A stretch of DNA of 64,000 nucleotides from Fasciolopsis buskii (taxonomy: Eukaryota; Platyhelminthes; Trematoda; Plagiorchiida; Fasciolidae), in NCBI GenBank assembly GCA_008360955.1, contig LUCM01000663.1, positions 4,968 to 68,967 on the forward strand, in the 5' to 3' direction. The translations under genes and the position numbers were made by a program. Below, piece by piece: positions 13,364 through 25,560 of the stretch. Within the stretch, counting starts at the first letter, position 1; every line of letters starts with the position of its first letter. The notes below the pieces were generated by a model. The model was not told the DNA's origin. It saw only the letters and a list, made by a program, of their open reading frames with translations, and searched no databases.

Positions 13364-14738
13364 GTAAGTATAGTATTAAGGCCTCCGTAATTTTCAAAAG
13401 CCATGAAATCCTTTTGTAAGTTGTCTTTTTTTACTAGTAATCTTTGTCACAACCTTCTATTATACGCGTCTTGGCATAGAAATTCGCAAACGTATTTATC
13501 CAAAGCTGTGTATTACTTTTAGGGTTATTCAGGAATAATTTATTTCCTAGGACATAACCGTGGCGCCCCTGCTAGTTTCGTCCCAGTAATGTCTATGTTG
13601 ACATGTGATGGAGACATTTCGGTAACTAAGCGACTGTAGCCAGTGGGCGAACTAAAATAACATTTACAGTCGAAATAACTTTGTCTATGTTGTTGCAATA
13701 AGAGGAAGTCAGATTTCACCGAACAATACGACTTTAGGCGTCATTTGGTAACATTTTGAAAGATATACAATATCTAAATTTTAAAGTCATTGATCACGGA
13801 GCTGTTCCACATGACACTACAACATAAGGTTTTAAATTTTATATCCAAATTGGCTGCTATAAAGCCTATTTGCGTTGTGTTTGATCAAAAACTAGTTAGT
13901 TAAATTCAGATTAATTTTCCATCATCTCCCACCAACTATCTGTTGACTAGTCCTCTCAACCAGGATCATTTCAGTGTATGGTCACTAAAGGTGTCTAGAA
14001 GGCGGCAGCGGTCAAGTGTTACGGTGTCTGCCTCACTTCGTCCTTTAGTAGATTATTGTTATGCCCGATGCCTGTCTACCTGATCGCAACCTCATATACT
14101 TTGAGAAACTCGGATTTTGTAAATACTTTTCTTATTTATGCATCCACTGGTCTGTGAAAGCCGGTCGGAGGTTAATACTTCAAGACCTTCTGAGAATGTC
14201 ACCTCTATTAACTTACGACAGGTGTTCTATATGGTAGCGCATGGCCGCTTCGTTCAGAAGCCCAGTGATTCTCAAGTTGAGGCTTGTCTGCTGTACAAGA
14301 TGGAAAATTTATTTGTGACAGCTTTTTCTGTCTAAGTTACTGGGTTGTTATGCTTACAGTATGCCACTCCTGTTACCTATTACACCTAAAGTGGTATCAT
14401 TTTAAAGGATTTCAGGACCAGATGCACGAGTCCTGATCCAGGTGAAGTGGGTCAGCGATTCGCAGATCGATTTCGCTAATAATAAACGTCATACTTTCTG
14501 GATAGCGCCTCGAAACCTCAATGCAACGCACGACCCAATTTGATGCGAAACCCAAGGGGGAAAGATTACTCCGCAAATTCCGCGGTACTTTTTGCGAGTT
14601 GAAATTATGTACATATTGAACATATCTTTGACAGTGAGCCTCTGTCAATGACCATTCAAAGGTGTTAACACAGAACGAAATGTTGTGTGAAGTAAACGCA
14701 CGTTAAGATGAAATAAGTAGAATATGCCTGTCCTGCAT
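13364..14738. other. Intron, 5' part
   Basis: Sequence after the donor at 13,364 with no recognisable exon or repeat. Short open frames at 14,138-14,335 (plus) and 14,412-14,648 (minus) have no domain. The region ends at the TA tract that forms the tail of the minus-strand RTE element. Confidence 0.4.
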
Positions 14739-14760
14739 GTATATATATATATATATATAA
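14739..14760. repeat. TA microsatellite, 3' tail of the RTE element
   Basis: About 11 TA units follow CTGCATG. Because another RTE 3' end (27,892-28,085) also abuts a TA tract at the same position, the tract is best read as the element's tail rather than an independent microsatellite. Confidence 0.8.
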
Positions 14761-17480
14761 TACACTGGTATGAGAATGTGAATGGTGCCAAACGGGGCTT
14801 CACGGAATGAGGTCAAATAAGAAGGGAAACATAGTAACCATTACAAATCAACTGGTTTTTATGCCTTCATCGTACGTTTTTTTGGGTTTTGGTTGTTTTC
14901 AAGTTATTTTTAAGTGGAGTGAGTTTTACAGACAAGCCAAACAACATTCGTGCCACTGACGTCGGTTCTAAGCCATATCTCAGCCTCTCCAACGAACGAC
15001 AATCCTCATCTCTTGGGCACCAACCACCAAGGTGGGTGGCAACAACCTAGATCAAAGCCGAAGCTAATTTCCCCATACGTGTACGCTAAGTCATAGCCTA
15101 ACGGCCGCGTAGCTTCCTCCAGCCTTACCCAGCAGATTCAAAAAGAATACAAAAAGGTAGACGAGCAGGCATGCGCAATACGTGTCCAAGCTACCGAGGG
15201 CGGTGGGAAGCGATTATCTTGGTCAGAGAGCGAGGGTCTGCATCCAACACACGGCGGCGCACCTCGTCATTGCTTACCCGATGTTTCCACCAGACACAGG
15301 CAATGCTTTAGAGACAGAAAGTCACCGGGCATCCTCAACGCGAATAGGCCAAGCCTCGCAGCTGTAGACAAGAACACTACTAACTGTGGCATTACACACC
15401 CTTCCCTTGAAGGAAAGCCGGATATTACGGGGGCACCACAAGTGTCGCAGGTCTGCGAAAGCTACTTTGGGTTTCTTAATTCGTGATATGGCCTCCCCAA
15501 CAGCTTTGCCAGGTGTGGTCAGGCTCCCGGATTACTTGAAACTGTTGACTACTCCTAACTGATCACCATAAAGAGTGAGTGCAGGTACGGGATCCCGTCA
15601 GTCTTAAAGGAGTACCTTGAATTCTGAAGGTACAAAACACATACCATCACTAAGCGGTCCAACACACGTTGAGTTGCATGTGTGTTGTCACTGAAAAATA
15701 CACCATCGGCTTACCCTAAGTCAAAACTCTGTCTCCTGGGAGGAGTTCAGCTCCACCGTCCGAAAGATCAGACAAGGCTTTCCGTGGAACATCTCTGACA
15801 AAGTTTAAAGGATATGGGGACATATAGGAGTCTTGCCGCACTGCACTGGAGATGACAAAGAGCGGTGAAAACTGGCCATAAGGCCTTACTCGGCCTGAGG
15901 TGTGACGGTTCAACTCTCTCAGGATCGATACATACTTCTCAGGTACTCCATCTTTCAACAAACAGCGCCATAATGCAGGTGTATCAATAGAATCAAAGGC
16001 TGCGCAGATGCCCAGGAACACGATGGTCGTTCTCCTTGGGAAGATAAAACGGTGCTCTACCACTTGACGGTGGGTGAAGATTTGATCAACGCATTTAAGA
16101 CCAGCGTGAAACAACCTGTTTCTCACGAGTGTTCTTCAGGCTTACTGTACAACTTGCGAAGAATGGCGGATGAAAGCAGCTTTGACCCAATGGGTTTAGG
16201 CCAATACCCCTGGGGTTAGCACAGTCACTGTAAAAGCCCTTTCTAAGGGTGGAGACGACGGTCATCTCGCCCCATGAGGTGTCTTCCTCGGTGTGCCAGA
16301 ACTTTGAGAACAAAATTTGAAATCTTCTGACCAATTTCATTGCCCTATCTTTAATGGGGCTGAGGAAAGGTCATCAAAGACCGGCGCTTTATGACGTCCT
16401 AAGGTTCGGATGTCCCTGAGGATTTCCGCTTCGGTTGGTGGATCTGTTATAACAGGCTACCAAACGCTTGCCAGAATAGCAGCGGAAGGCGATGTTGCTG
16501 AGGACCAGCTAAATTGTGCCTGAAAGTGCTCTGCCTAGTGCACAAGACGTCACTACTGGTTGTGGATAAGGGAAACGTCGACTTCACAGATCGTTTCGCT
16601 CACACAATGTTTTCCTACCGGTAGCCCGGATAAGGAAAAACAGCTCGCGGGAATTGTCCATAGCAGAAGCACGTTCCATCTCCAAAGCTCGTTCAAACCA
16701 CCAGATCCCGTGATCTCTATACAAGTTTGGGTTGAGTTCACTTTTGTGGTCCAGGATGGACTAGAGTGTGCCAAGAAAACGTAAAAACTCGGCAGAAATC
16801 CAGGGTACCGGGACTCGGCCGGTCATGGCACAACTACCTAAGCCAGCAGAATGCAAGGCCTTCTTAATAAGCGATAAGTGCTCATTGATGTTTTACTGTG
16901 GGGGCTATCCTAGTTTTTCAGCTAATACGCTTCGAAAGCTTGATAGGCGGGTCAGATCAAATAGCTTGTCGCAATCTAACCGACGCTGCACCATACATTT
17001 TGAGCACCTACAAAAGCACATGGACAGCTTAGTGCATACTAATGAGTCACATTCGAGGACAGTTGGCCCAGTCTAGCATTCATGTCTCCTGCCAAAATCA
17101 CGATGTTACCTCGTCTTGCTGTGTGTGAGAGGTCGCGCGGCTTCTGATGGAAAGTGTCCTTGGCTGCATCTGGACTGTGATCTTTTGGTGCGTACGCTGG
17201 GACAACAAGCACGTCGCGTCTATTAAAGCGACAATTGTTTATCCTGCATGAATCTCTAAGTCCCACTGTGCATAGTCGGCTGTCTACTGGGATCCATTCA
17301 AGCGGTGCAGCATCAATCCCGTGGTCCAAGCAAGTACAAGATTTTGTGCATGCGTGTTTAGCCCCAACAAACTTTCCTGCGCATGGCAGTCAAAAAAACA
17401 GCGGAAACGAACTGCAGTTCTGCGGTCGATCAGTATAGACGATGAAAAGAAAGTGGATTGTAACAAACCAAACCGACCCA
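14739..17480 (-). mobile_element. Decayed RTE-type LINE, nearly complete with TA tail
   Basis: Minus-strand RTE-type non-LTR retrotransposon encoding AP endonuclease plus reverse transcriptase. Read 17,480 to 14,739: endonuclease at about 17,330-17,040 (EWIPVDSRLC, VVPAYAP, ILAGDMNARLG); SETICEVDVSLIHNQ near 16,560; TEAEILRDIRTLGRHKAP near 16,420; an RGIGLNPLGQS fragment near 16,200; palm FLGICAAFDSIDTPALW with GVPEKYVSIL and TSGRVRPYGQ...AVRQDSYMSP at 16,126-15,716; thumb VAFADLRHLWCPRNIRLSFKGR near 15,450; and C-terminal LGHVLRMPARLP near 15,150. Stops, frameshifts and an internal loss (about 16,780-17,040) inactivate it. The untranslated 3' end (14,930-14,760) closes in a TA repeat at 14,739-14,760, which appears to be the element's 3' tail. 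It sits in the intron after 13,363, antisense to the host gene. Confidence 0.85.
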
Positions 17481-20400
17481 CCTCATGCGACCCGTGACTA
17501 CACCAAATGTCTGTAAACTAATCTCAACTAGGAAGCATGAGGATAGAACAAAGAAAGGTAAATGCATCGAACAGAAAATAAATGACAACCAAAATCGCTG
17601 ACATTACAAGCAAGTTCGGCAAGAACAGTATGTTATCGGAAAAAAAGAGAAACAGAAGAAGCAAGGGATTTTCTATCAACCAGATGTTGCAGAAGGTATA
17701 TTCAGTAGTGCGAAGACAATGCAAAAGAACTTGTGGACAGGCATGCTTACTCTTCATTCCTGCCTTCAGAGATTAATGAAAGATTTTAAATGAGTGGGAA
17801 ATGATACGGAGTTAGTGTTTTGCACTCTGATTGTCCATTATGACACCGTGATCAGAAGTTGATATGGATTATTAGAACCTTGACTACAGATGCTTATGTT
17901 ACGAACGGTCACATTAAGCTCCGATGAATGATATCGAAAGTGTTGACAGTAGAGGAGCTTCGAAAAGCGTTTACTGGAGGAGGGAACAGTGACTAGGTTA
18001 TATGAGTAGAAGCGAACACCGTTTACGCAAATGGATTTGCCTGGAATCCGACCAAATTGGGTGGTGGAAGTGGACAAATCTCGCCTCACGTGAATACGGT
18101 ATTGGTTTGCAGGAACGATTCGAACGTTGTGCAGCAGATGAAGATGGGTAGTAGCAATGGAACGCCTGCTTGGGACACGAGATCCAATCTGTGTTATGAA
18201 AGTGCACAAACGTAATAAAGATGTATGCAAATATGGGATCTGTGAAGAACAAGTTGATTGAATCATAAGATGAATGCGATGTTAGTAAATAATGCCTATG
18301 TAGTAAAGGGAGGGTAATTTTTCTCGACTCACTGAATTCGACCTGGTTATTATGGGAGCTCTTGGAAGAGCCGTGCTTGAGGTTGAAATCTAGTCCCACA
18401 GTGGAAAATCGCGGTCGCTATTGGTGCTTATAATAAGCTGGCGCGGAGTGCAACGAAAAAGGAAAGTAACGGAGGGTGGTATTATTGGCATATGGATAGA
18501 TAGATTTCGAAGTACTGGACGGAGAATTGTTATTAAACAAAAGGCTGATAAAATTGCGGAGCCTTGGAAAGCGCTGGCGTCGAAATTGAACGATTTGAAA
18601 GAACTTCATTGTTCTGAACGGAAACGGTTTGCTTACCGAGGAAATTTGATATCCACGATATTACAGATGGAGGTAACAGAACAAAGGCAGTTGCGTGAGT
18701 AGGCCTTTGTGCCGAAGTCTATCGAAGACATTAGAAGCTTCAAGTAAGGCCAAATGTCTTTTCCTGATCATCAATTGTAGTCAGGATTCTCGGTGTGACC
18801 GCGATGCCGAAGTGCATTGGTAGTCGTTAAACAAGCACATACGCTCGGGAAACGATCGCCATTAGTCGAAGTTGATGGTTTTGACGAATTTCAAAATATC
18901 GCTTTGGGGAAGTTAAAAGGTATTATCTCCTTTAAAAGGATTCACTGCTTTGGTGAATTACATGAAGTTGGAAGTTTTCTTTAATTTGGGGAACTAAATA
19001 ATGCCGGGGGCGCTACGAACGGTGTTGGAAAAGGGGGACTATCCCACCCATTCACATTTTAGGATTTGAACACAGAAATCGTCGTTTGTGGAGAACTGGT
19101 GAGCTACAAATAGTTGTTGCCTTAAGGATCCGAAGTTTTAACCACGTAAATTTGATGGGTTGAAATTTACCGAGGAGCGGTTGGGCCAATAGCTGCTTTG
19201 GGAACAACAGCGAGGTGAAAAGTGCAGTTAGAAAATTGCAAGTTAGAGTTTTGCGGTTTGGAATATTTAGATTGTTGTCAAAACGAGAGCAAGATTAGAG
19301 AATTTAGTTAGCACAAATAATATCGCGGCTCAGTCAGTGAATCTTTCTAACGGTGATTTTCTGATTACTTTCGAATTCGTGGGGCTTGTGTAATGGTGTA
19401 ATTTCACGCTGACGCCACCGGTAATTGAAATTCTGAGCATTTAATTGAGGAATCAAACAACTTTCCAGTAGATCCTGCATGGAATTCAGCATGGGAACAA
19501 CAAAGCTGACTAACGGCCTTCGGTTTTTGCGTCCATTCATGCTGTCTCAGTTGTACTATCGGCTCGGTGATCTGGTGCATAATCCGGCCGGAAGGAAACG
19601 GTCTTCTAGGATAATTCAAGCACTGGTGAACTGACCAAACACTTAGCTCGCATTAGCTTACCGGTGTAGTTTTGCATATATGGCGTTCGATATGGAGTGA
19701 CTTTTCGTTAGATACGAACTTAGGCTCGAAAAACCTTGCTTCTACTAACATATGGTCACACAAATATCGCTTGCGTATCGTTTGGTCCTGTTCGTCGGAC
19801 GTCCAAGGGGATGTCTGTTAAGGTTTCGAAAGCGCGGTAGGATGAAATACAAAAATTAAGCTGTTTTCATTCACGATCACAGAGCCCTTGCACACATTAG
19901 TGAACAGTAAGATAGCTCCAAACCGCATTCCTGCGCCGTGATGTGATCTGTATTGATCTCGTTTACACGATTCATAACTTGTCATAACAGGCAACGTAAC
20001 CGATCATGTACTTTTGAAGAAAGTTTTCCTATTTCTCCAGGTACATTTAGAGTCTATCTTAAGTACAATGATTGTATTTCTTCTTTTTACCGTAAACATC
20101 TGCTGTATTAGCCCAAAACCTTATTTTACATTATCTGAAATCTACTCAGTGTTGGGTTAAGTGTACTTCACGGAGTTGGATCTCACGACCTCCTAGCTGA
20201 AATTGCAATGCTCAGTTGCAAAAAAACAAATTAAAACCTTGATTTTTGTACTGGGAGGGCATGTGTAATCCTGTGTTCCCTCACACTTGAGTTGCGTTTC
20301 CATCTGCAATCCAATTCAAGTGAGGATGAATTCATTTGGTATTGTTACGATGACTTCCATTCACCTGTTGTAACAAAATCAATTTTTCATGTAATGTCAA

Positions 20401-21009
20401 AAAGTTAACACATTCAAGCATTAGGATAGCAATCCGTTTATTATTTTCATTTCTAAATAGAGAAACACTTTAGTAGAAATAAGATTACGAAGAGACGCCT
20501 TTCTTGTTGGAGTTGCGGGGAAGATGTAGGCAATTTGATATTTATAAGGAAACGGAGAGATCTGACTGATACTTGATTTACGTAAAAAGAATAACATGAA
20601 AATTTGCCAAGCTCAGCACCATTTAGCAAGGGAGTAATTCAATGATGTCCAGAAATGTATAATAATATACATATATGATTTTGGTGCACTGTTTACAAGT
20701 AGAAGGTTGGATAACTATTACCTTCCGTCGGCATAATTCTAATATGTACCCACTGAAGAATTAAAAGGGCATTAGATTAAACATGATTTTAAAAGTCAGT
20801 CGCGGGACAGATTTGAGCTTGAGTGCGAGCGACGTGGTTCGTAAACCGTTGTTGTAGGCGAAGCACGACGTGAGACAGTAAACGGGAAGCAAGGAAACTG
20901 AATTGAAATACGAATCTTGTAAGTCCTCATAGCTATCAGTGTCGCAGTTTTATGGCACGATTGACAAGTGTCTGCGAAAAGTGGTAGATAAGAAAATGTG
21001 GGAATGCGA
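17481..21009. other. Intron sequence, no recognised element
   Basis: Several open frames of 60-142 codons lie on both strands (for example minus 17,838-18,266, minus 17,998-18,399, plus 18,421-18,702). Overlapping open frames on the same strand with no homologous motif argue against coding. The 18,421-18,702 frame is lysine/arginine rich and could be RTE-derived, but no diagnostic motif is present. Confidence 0.35.
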
Positions 21010-21560
21010 AAATGGATACAACTGTCGGCCGTTTTCGCAATTTCTATCAACTGATTATGGATACTGCTTCAAGAAACCAAGCATTTTCGAGGATCATCGG
21101 CTGGGCCTTTGGGCAGAACACTTTAACGGACAGTTTAATTGGTCCAAAGTCACGAGGCTTCCGCTCGTGCCTGCAAGTGAACCAATGCAGTTAAGTACTA
21201 ACCCTCCGTCAGAAATGCAAGTCATTATGGAGATGGGTTTCCTTAAAATTCACAAGGTGGTTGGACCAGATGGGCCGACCCGCCCCTCTTTACGTAAGGC
21301 AAAGAAGTGTTAGCATCGGGATCAGTCTGGGAAAGAGAACAAGTTCCTAAGGACTGGTGTGAATCGGTAATTATGCTCATTTACAAGAAAGGTGATAAAT
21401 TCTGATTTGAAGCCACAAGGGTATTAGTTTGGCTGGCAATAATTCCAAACTGCTGATGGGCATTATCCCCCACCGATTATCTGGTAATGCTTTGTCCCCG
21501 GGAATCAAGCCGCTTTCTGGCCCATTCAGCAATTCCTTGCACTACGGTAGTGTTTACTTG
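21010..21560 (+). mobile_element. RTE-type LINE fragment, pre-RT and early RT region
   Basis: The plus strand reads as the linker between endonuclease and RT of an RTE element, in broken frames. GRFRNFYQLIMDTASRN near 21,025 matches the family RKLYxLIRxTGSR block. RLGLWAEHFNGQFNWSKV near 21,100 matches RRLARWAEHFxEQFSWP. KVVGPDGPT near 21,265 matches K-GPDGLT. After stops come VPKDWCESVIMLIYKKGDKF (family VPEDWCESxIVPIYKKGDK) near 21,345-21,405 and NQAAFWP near 21,505 (family NQAGFRPGR). Both ends are missing and the reading frame is broken at least three times. It belongs to the same broad family as the elements at 14.7-17.5 kb and 45.6-46.6 kb. Confidence 0.75.
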
Positions 21561-22996
21561 GAAGATTTGTGGAGAAGCAGATATGTAGAAAATTAAGCGA
21601 TGATTTTTTTGAGGATAGGGAATCTTCCGCACTTAGGCGAATCAGAATTGAAAGGGACCTTGTGAGTATTAGTGTGCAGAGAGTCGACTTAACAGAAAAG
21701 ACTTTCGGTAAGATTTATATGGATTGAAGCAACGCAGTAGTCTAACCATCCGGATGAGGAAAGTAAAAAAACAAAGGCGGGATTAAGGCCAGAAGTGTGA
21801 AAATCGCAATTATGTCAATAGGTTATGGCTATTGGAAGGCCAGTTGGTGGAATTGGTTGACTGCTCGCAGAGGTAGCAATCCAAGATTGAATTGTCGAAC
21901 GAGTACACATAGGTTCCCGGGTTGTGAACACTGAAAGCACCTAGTGTAATATTAGCTAGCACCAGCAGTCATTAAGTTTTTGGTTGTAAAAGATAAAACA
22001 AATAAATGATAGTGTCATCATTGTTGAGTTCTGGTAGACAACACTCAGACGGACATTAGAGAAGTATATTTTCAGCTTTATACACGTCAAATAGGTTTTG
22101 TAACTGAAACGACCAAGGTGTGGCAATTAAACGATGGAGACTAATTTATAAAGGGAGAAGTAAAGAATATGATTGAACTTTGTTTGAAACTTAACCGAAC
22201 TGGAAATTATAAAGGTCTTGGGAGGATTATACGTGATTTTTTAAAGCAAACTAAACATTTCACAAGGTTTTACTCAGGGATTATAAAAGCCAGACTAAGG
22301 GGTTCGTATGCGTTTGCCAACTCTCCTTCAGTTTTGCACTCCAGCTCCTATTTATGATGTTACGTACTAATTTTTGGTAAACTTAATTGTACAGAGAACT
22401 TGGTTTTTTGGGTCTAGTTTGGTCTTGGAGAGTTTGGAAGCAAAATATACGTGATTTTATAGTAGGCATATTAAAAAATACGTTTAATCAGGTAGGTCTT
22501 TGGGATCAAGAACTCAGTCTTATATGTAGTATAGTATTGTTCTGAATAAAATCAATTAGGTAAAACTAGATGAAATGGATATCTTAGGAATGTTCTCCGT
22601 CTTTCACAACAGCAAATTTATTTCTTTTAGTCGTAATCCTTTTGCGTAACCAGTGCTTCGGTTACCGCCACAAAAACTTCGATTTGGTCTTCATTTTTTG
22701 CAGCTGTCCACCAATATCTTCCGGTTTACTTTGCTGGCTCACAGCACCGTGTGCCAAAAGCAAGAATGAACTACAAATAAGGAAAGAACAACCCTATGGC
22801 GGCAGCTAATGATAGCTGTATAAGCGGCCACTGACTATGACACTTAGCCATATCGCCTACTGTCTCACACAATCACTTGAAACACAGCCCGATAGTCTAA
22901 CTGGGCTTTCACGAGCCGGCTCGTTGGTAAAAGTTCTCATGTCATGGTTTAATCACCTTGATCCATCTTCCAACCACTGCCTTCCTGGGCGAACAG
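21561..22996. other. Intron sequence, no recognised element
   Basis: AT-rich sequence with no recognised repeat, RNA or exon. The 62-codon frame at 22,169-22,357 has no domain or splice context. Confidence 0.4.
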
Positions 22997-23098
22997 CATG
23001 AACGGGGCAGGTAATCTTTGGGTTTGCGCAACACAGCCTAATCAGTTTAACCTACTGAGAGTCAATGTTTCTTCTGAAGATTTTTCTCTGAGGCTCGG
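22997..23098 (+). CDS. TMEM132-like protein, short second visible exon (tentative)
   Basis: The acceptor is CCTGGGCGAACAG ending at 22,996. The exon starts with one base, which completes the two bases left by the donor at 13,363, so the phase agrees. The joined translation continues GFKL, then NMNGAGNLWVCATQP, at the place where vertebrate TMEM132 proteins read FTLRAKVKKGVxxxxVRxxxP, with the hydrophobic strand and the QP/SP position in register. The frame stays open to a TGA at 23,184. A candidate donor is TCGGTGCCG with GT at 23,099. Supporting evidence is phase plus a short alignment by eye, so this is weaker than the large flanking exons. Confidence 0.45.
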
Positions 23099-23147
23099 TG
23101 CCGTATGCCTAACTTCTGGGTTACTCAGAAAGTTCTCAAATTTTGAG

Positions 23148-23479
23148 TCTTTGGACGCCTTCAGCTCCCAGAGATCATACTTCTGAGGCGAATAACAGAA
23201 CCAGTCTTCTCGCTGCTGTATGGTCTCCACCTCCAACTGGTTACCCTGTTGCACCTCAATGTCAAGGAACCCTCAAATTAGTGAACGGAAATCGAGCTTT
23301 CTGTGTACGTGACGATACTTCATTCGATTTACGACAACCTGGCGAGATTCAGCTACCCAAGCTACTAGGCCTGACTAGTCCGCCAAACTCTTCCTCTGAA
23401 AGAACAAGATTAGACATTGATCTAACCCAATCCCTGGAATGTAACCTTACAACTCACGGATGCACAATACATTCTATAA
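23148..23479 (+). CDS. TMEM132-like protein, possible third visible exon (ends uncertain)
   Basis: An open frame runs from 23,113 to 23,544 in a different frame from the preceding short exon. It could be joined by a short intron (for example 23,099-23,147, about 49 bases), a size seen in flatworm genes. The translation is Pro/Ser/Thr rich, has three sequons (NNRT, PNSSS, CNLTT) and ends in TRLDIDLTQS, reminiscent of the beta segment before the family's xxWxVEY block. That fits a linker in the extracellular part. A GTGATT donor at 23,480 is possible but its phase does not match the next exon, so the 3' end is unresolved. It may include a lineage-specific insertion or be untranslated. Confidence 0.35.
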
Positions 23480-23544
23480 GTGATTACATTATCTTCAAGA
23501 TTGCCAGCAGATATTTGCAACCTATCTGGATCCTTGCTCATTAG

Positions 23545-25380
23545 CAGAAAACCGCCTGCATATTTCAATTCAGAGGTTTCGCATGTAAAGGAATATCGCT
23601 GCCGCTCTTTTAATATATATAGATAGCACTATGTTTTTCTATCATTCTTCAGAGTGGGGTAAATTTCACATTTCATTCCAGCTTACGCACCTCTTTTTTC
23701 TGACGATTGACTATGTTATACATTCGTCTCGCGGAAGGTTCCCGTTTTTGACCTAAGGCAGATTTCTATGAGTGTAGGTGTCAGCTTCGGGATTTCTGAA
23801 GATGCCTCACTACCAGTCGTGCTACAAGCAAATAATAGAAGTTGTAACTGGTATGGCGTGACGAACTACACTGGTAGTACTCATAACGGCAGTTTTTCCA
23901 CGGCTATTGTGGCTTTCAGTAGATTTATGCCGGCTACGAACAAGCTGACTTTATCTAAACGATATAGGGGTCCACCGATCTTAAACTTCATATGTTGACG
24001 TGATTACTATTGTTTCCTTTTTAGTGCTACTGTGCTTGTTGACCGAAAAATTGCCAATAGCAATTACCCCAATGAGATTTAAATCGAAAACTCATCCTTT
24101 GGCATAAAAAGCCATTTTTGAATTGAAGTCGGCTTACTAGAGGTTAAATAGTGTTTATTGGCTTGTCCGTTAGAGCCAGAGGCACTTTGTAATGCTGCAT
24201 ATCTAACATCGTTCAACATGTCTGCTTCTATGGTTCTTCTATAGTTTTCTAAAATCACGACCATAAGTTTTGGAAGTAAATTATTTCATATTTTTGTTAG
24301 TTTAAAATTTTTACGGTTCATTTCGATTACGACAAAACCCTAATTACCAGTTTAAAATGTGAATGATTGTTGCTATTTTGCATGAGCAGATGACAAAACA
24401 AGCTGAAATTCATGTTTTTGGTGACTTTGACATGCGTCTAATAACGGTTTTTGGGTGTCATCTGCGCGTCCAAGACGCACTGGTAGATGTGCCCCATTAG
24501 AATCAAATACTAAGGAGTGATGGTAATGACAATTCTTTTTTGTCTGCTATACATAACGGCCCAGGCATCTCTGGCCTGTAGATGCCCCTTATTTTTATCA
24601 CTGTTGAACACCATTACGGATTTTATAACTACTTCATCAATTCGATGACTGGTCAGAGAATCTTTTTATCATTATACTACTTAACACAGTCCGTCAGTGA
24701 GTCTGGGGGTTCTCTTCGTTCTTGTAACGCTCTGTCTATTATGTACTTTTTATTGGGTGCACGACTGCTTCTCGTCTCACTCGATTAGACAAAGTTCTTG
24801 TTGTCTTTTGGATTCACATGATTGTTTTCTACTCTCTCAGGTTGCTTCTAAGTTCAACGCTCCGCTATCACTTTGAGAATGAAAAACGTACAGAAGAGGC
24901 ACGGGCGTGGAAGGTTAGTGTCGCATCTAAACGGTACGGTGCAGTAGTCCGTGCACGACGGATCAAACCGGTTAGCTTTGGATCACGGAACCACTCCCTC
25001 GGTAGTAGTGGTTCAGAATCCAGGTGGGAAATTTTATTGTTTGTTGGTAATTCCTCCAACTGAACTGTTCTCACCTGATTGTACTTTGTTCTTCGAGCCA
25101 ACTTTGAGTGATGCGGCTCGTGTACAGTTTTTCCATCCTTTCTGTATTGAGTGGGCCGCATCTCCGAACTTACCTGGTCATTTAATGGACGGATTTTCTA
25201 TGATACCCATGGGACGGTAAAACGTTTTCATTCCTCCAAAATGAGATGTTTGGGTGACAGTGCTCTGACTTCTAGAAAGGTAGCTCATGTGCTTCTGAAA
25301 TTCATCTCCACGGACAACGATGTTTCAAGCTCACTGATGGCTGTGCAGAATGAAATATATGCTTTTTAAACAAACTTTTC
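23545..25380. other. Intron sequence
   Basis: No exon or repeat could be supported. A segment near 24,890-25,040 contains GGTTCAGAATCC, which loosely resembles a pol III B box, but no A box or second copy was found. Confidence 0.35.
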
Positions 25381-25384
25381 TGTT

Positions 25385-25560
25385 TAGTGGGGTTTACAAG
25401 TCCTCGATTGTTGATAACCACAGTAGTTGATCCAGAGAAAGGAGTGTACTAGTGTAAGGGATAGTTCAACAGATGAATACCGGGTGTGCATACCTGAAGA
25501 GCGGCAATAACCGCGAAACCGGTTGTGTGCTTCTGGTATGCGAAACATACTACCGGGAAG
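25385..25560 (+). mobile_element. Penelope-type hammerhead-ribozyme repeat unit, copy 1
   Basis: A unit of about 175 bases with the ribozyme in its middle. It is related to copies at 34,648-34,855 and 47,985-48,235, which lie in the opposite orientation. Shared landmarks are a TTGATAA block upstream of the ribozyme and the ribozyme 3' half with GTGTGC downstream. Penelope-like retroelements are known to carry minimal hammerheads in their terminal repeats. No Penelope reverse transcriptase or GIY-YIG domain is visible nearby, so this is a solo terminal repeat or a non-autonomous unit. Boundaries are approximate. Confidence 0.5.
25488..25530 (+). ncRNA. Minimal type I hammerhead ribozyme
   Basis: All elements of a self-cleaving hammerhead are present in order. 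Stem I 5' strand is GCATAC (25,488-25,493). The core is CTGAAGA (25,494-25,500), matching CUGANGA with the variable position 7 = A. Stem II is GCGG/CCGC closed by CAATAA (25,501-25,514). The second core GAA and the A of helix III follow (25,515-25,518). Helix III is ACCGGT (25,518-25,523). The cleavage-site base is T at 25,524. Stem I 3' strand GTGTGC (25,525-25,530) pairs with GCATAC through one G-U pair. ACCGGT is self-complementary, so helix III is only stable when two molecules pair, as described for hammerheads of Penelope-like elements. U instead of C at the cleavage site should slow cleavage. Activity is inferred. Confidence 0.8.

Noticed and set aside
18421..18702. RTE-derived basic region
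   Set aside because: It is lysine/arginine rich but shows none of the RTE landmark motifs.
24890..25040. Another SINE or hammerhead near ATCAAACCGGTT and GGTTCAGAATCC
   Set aside because: The ACCGGT here lacks the GAA core and a matching stem I, and the B-box resemblance is weak.
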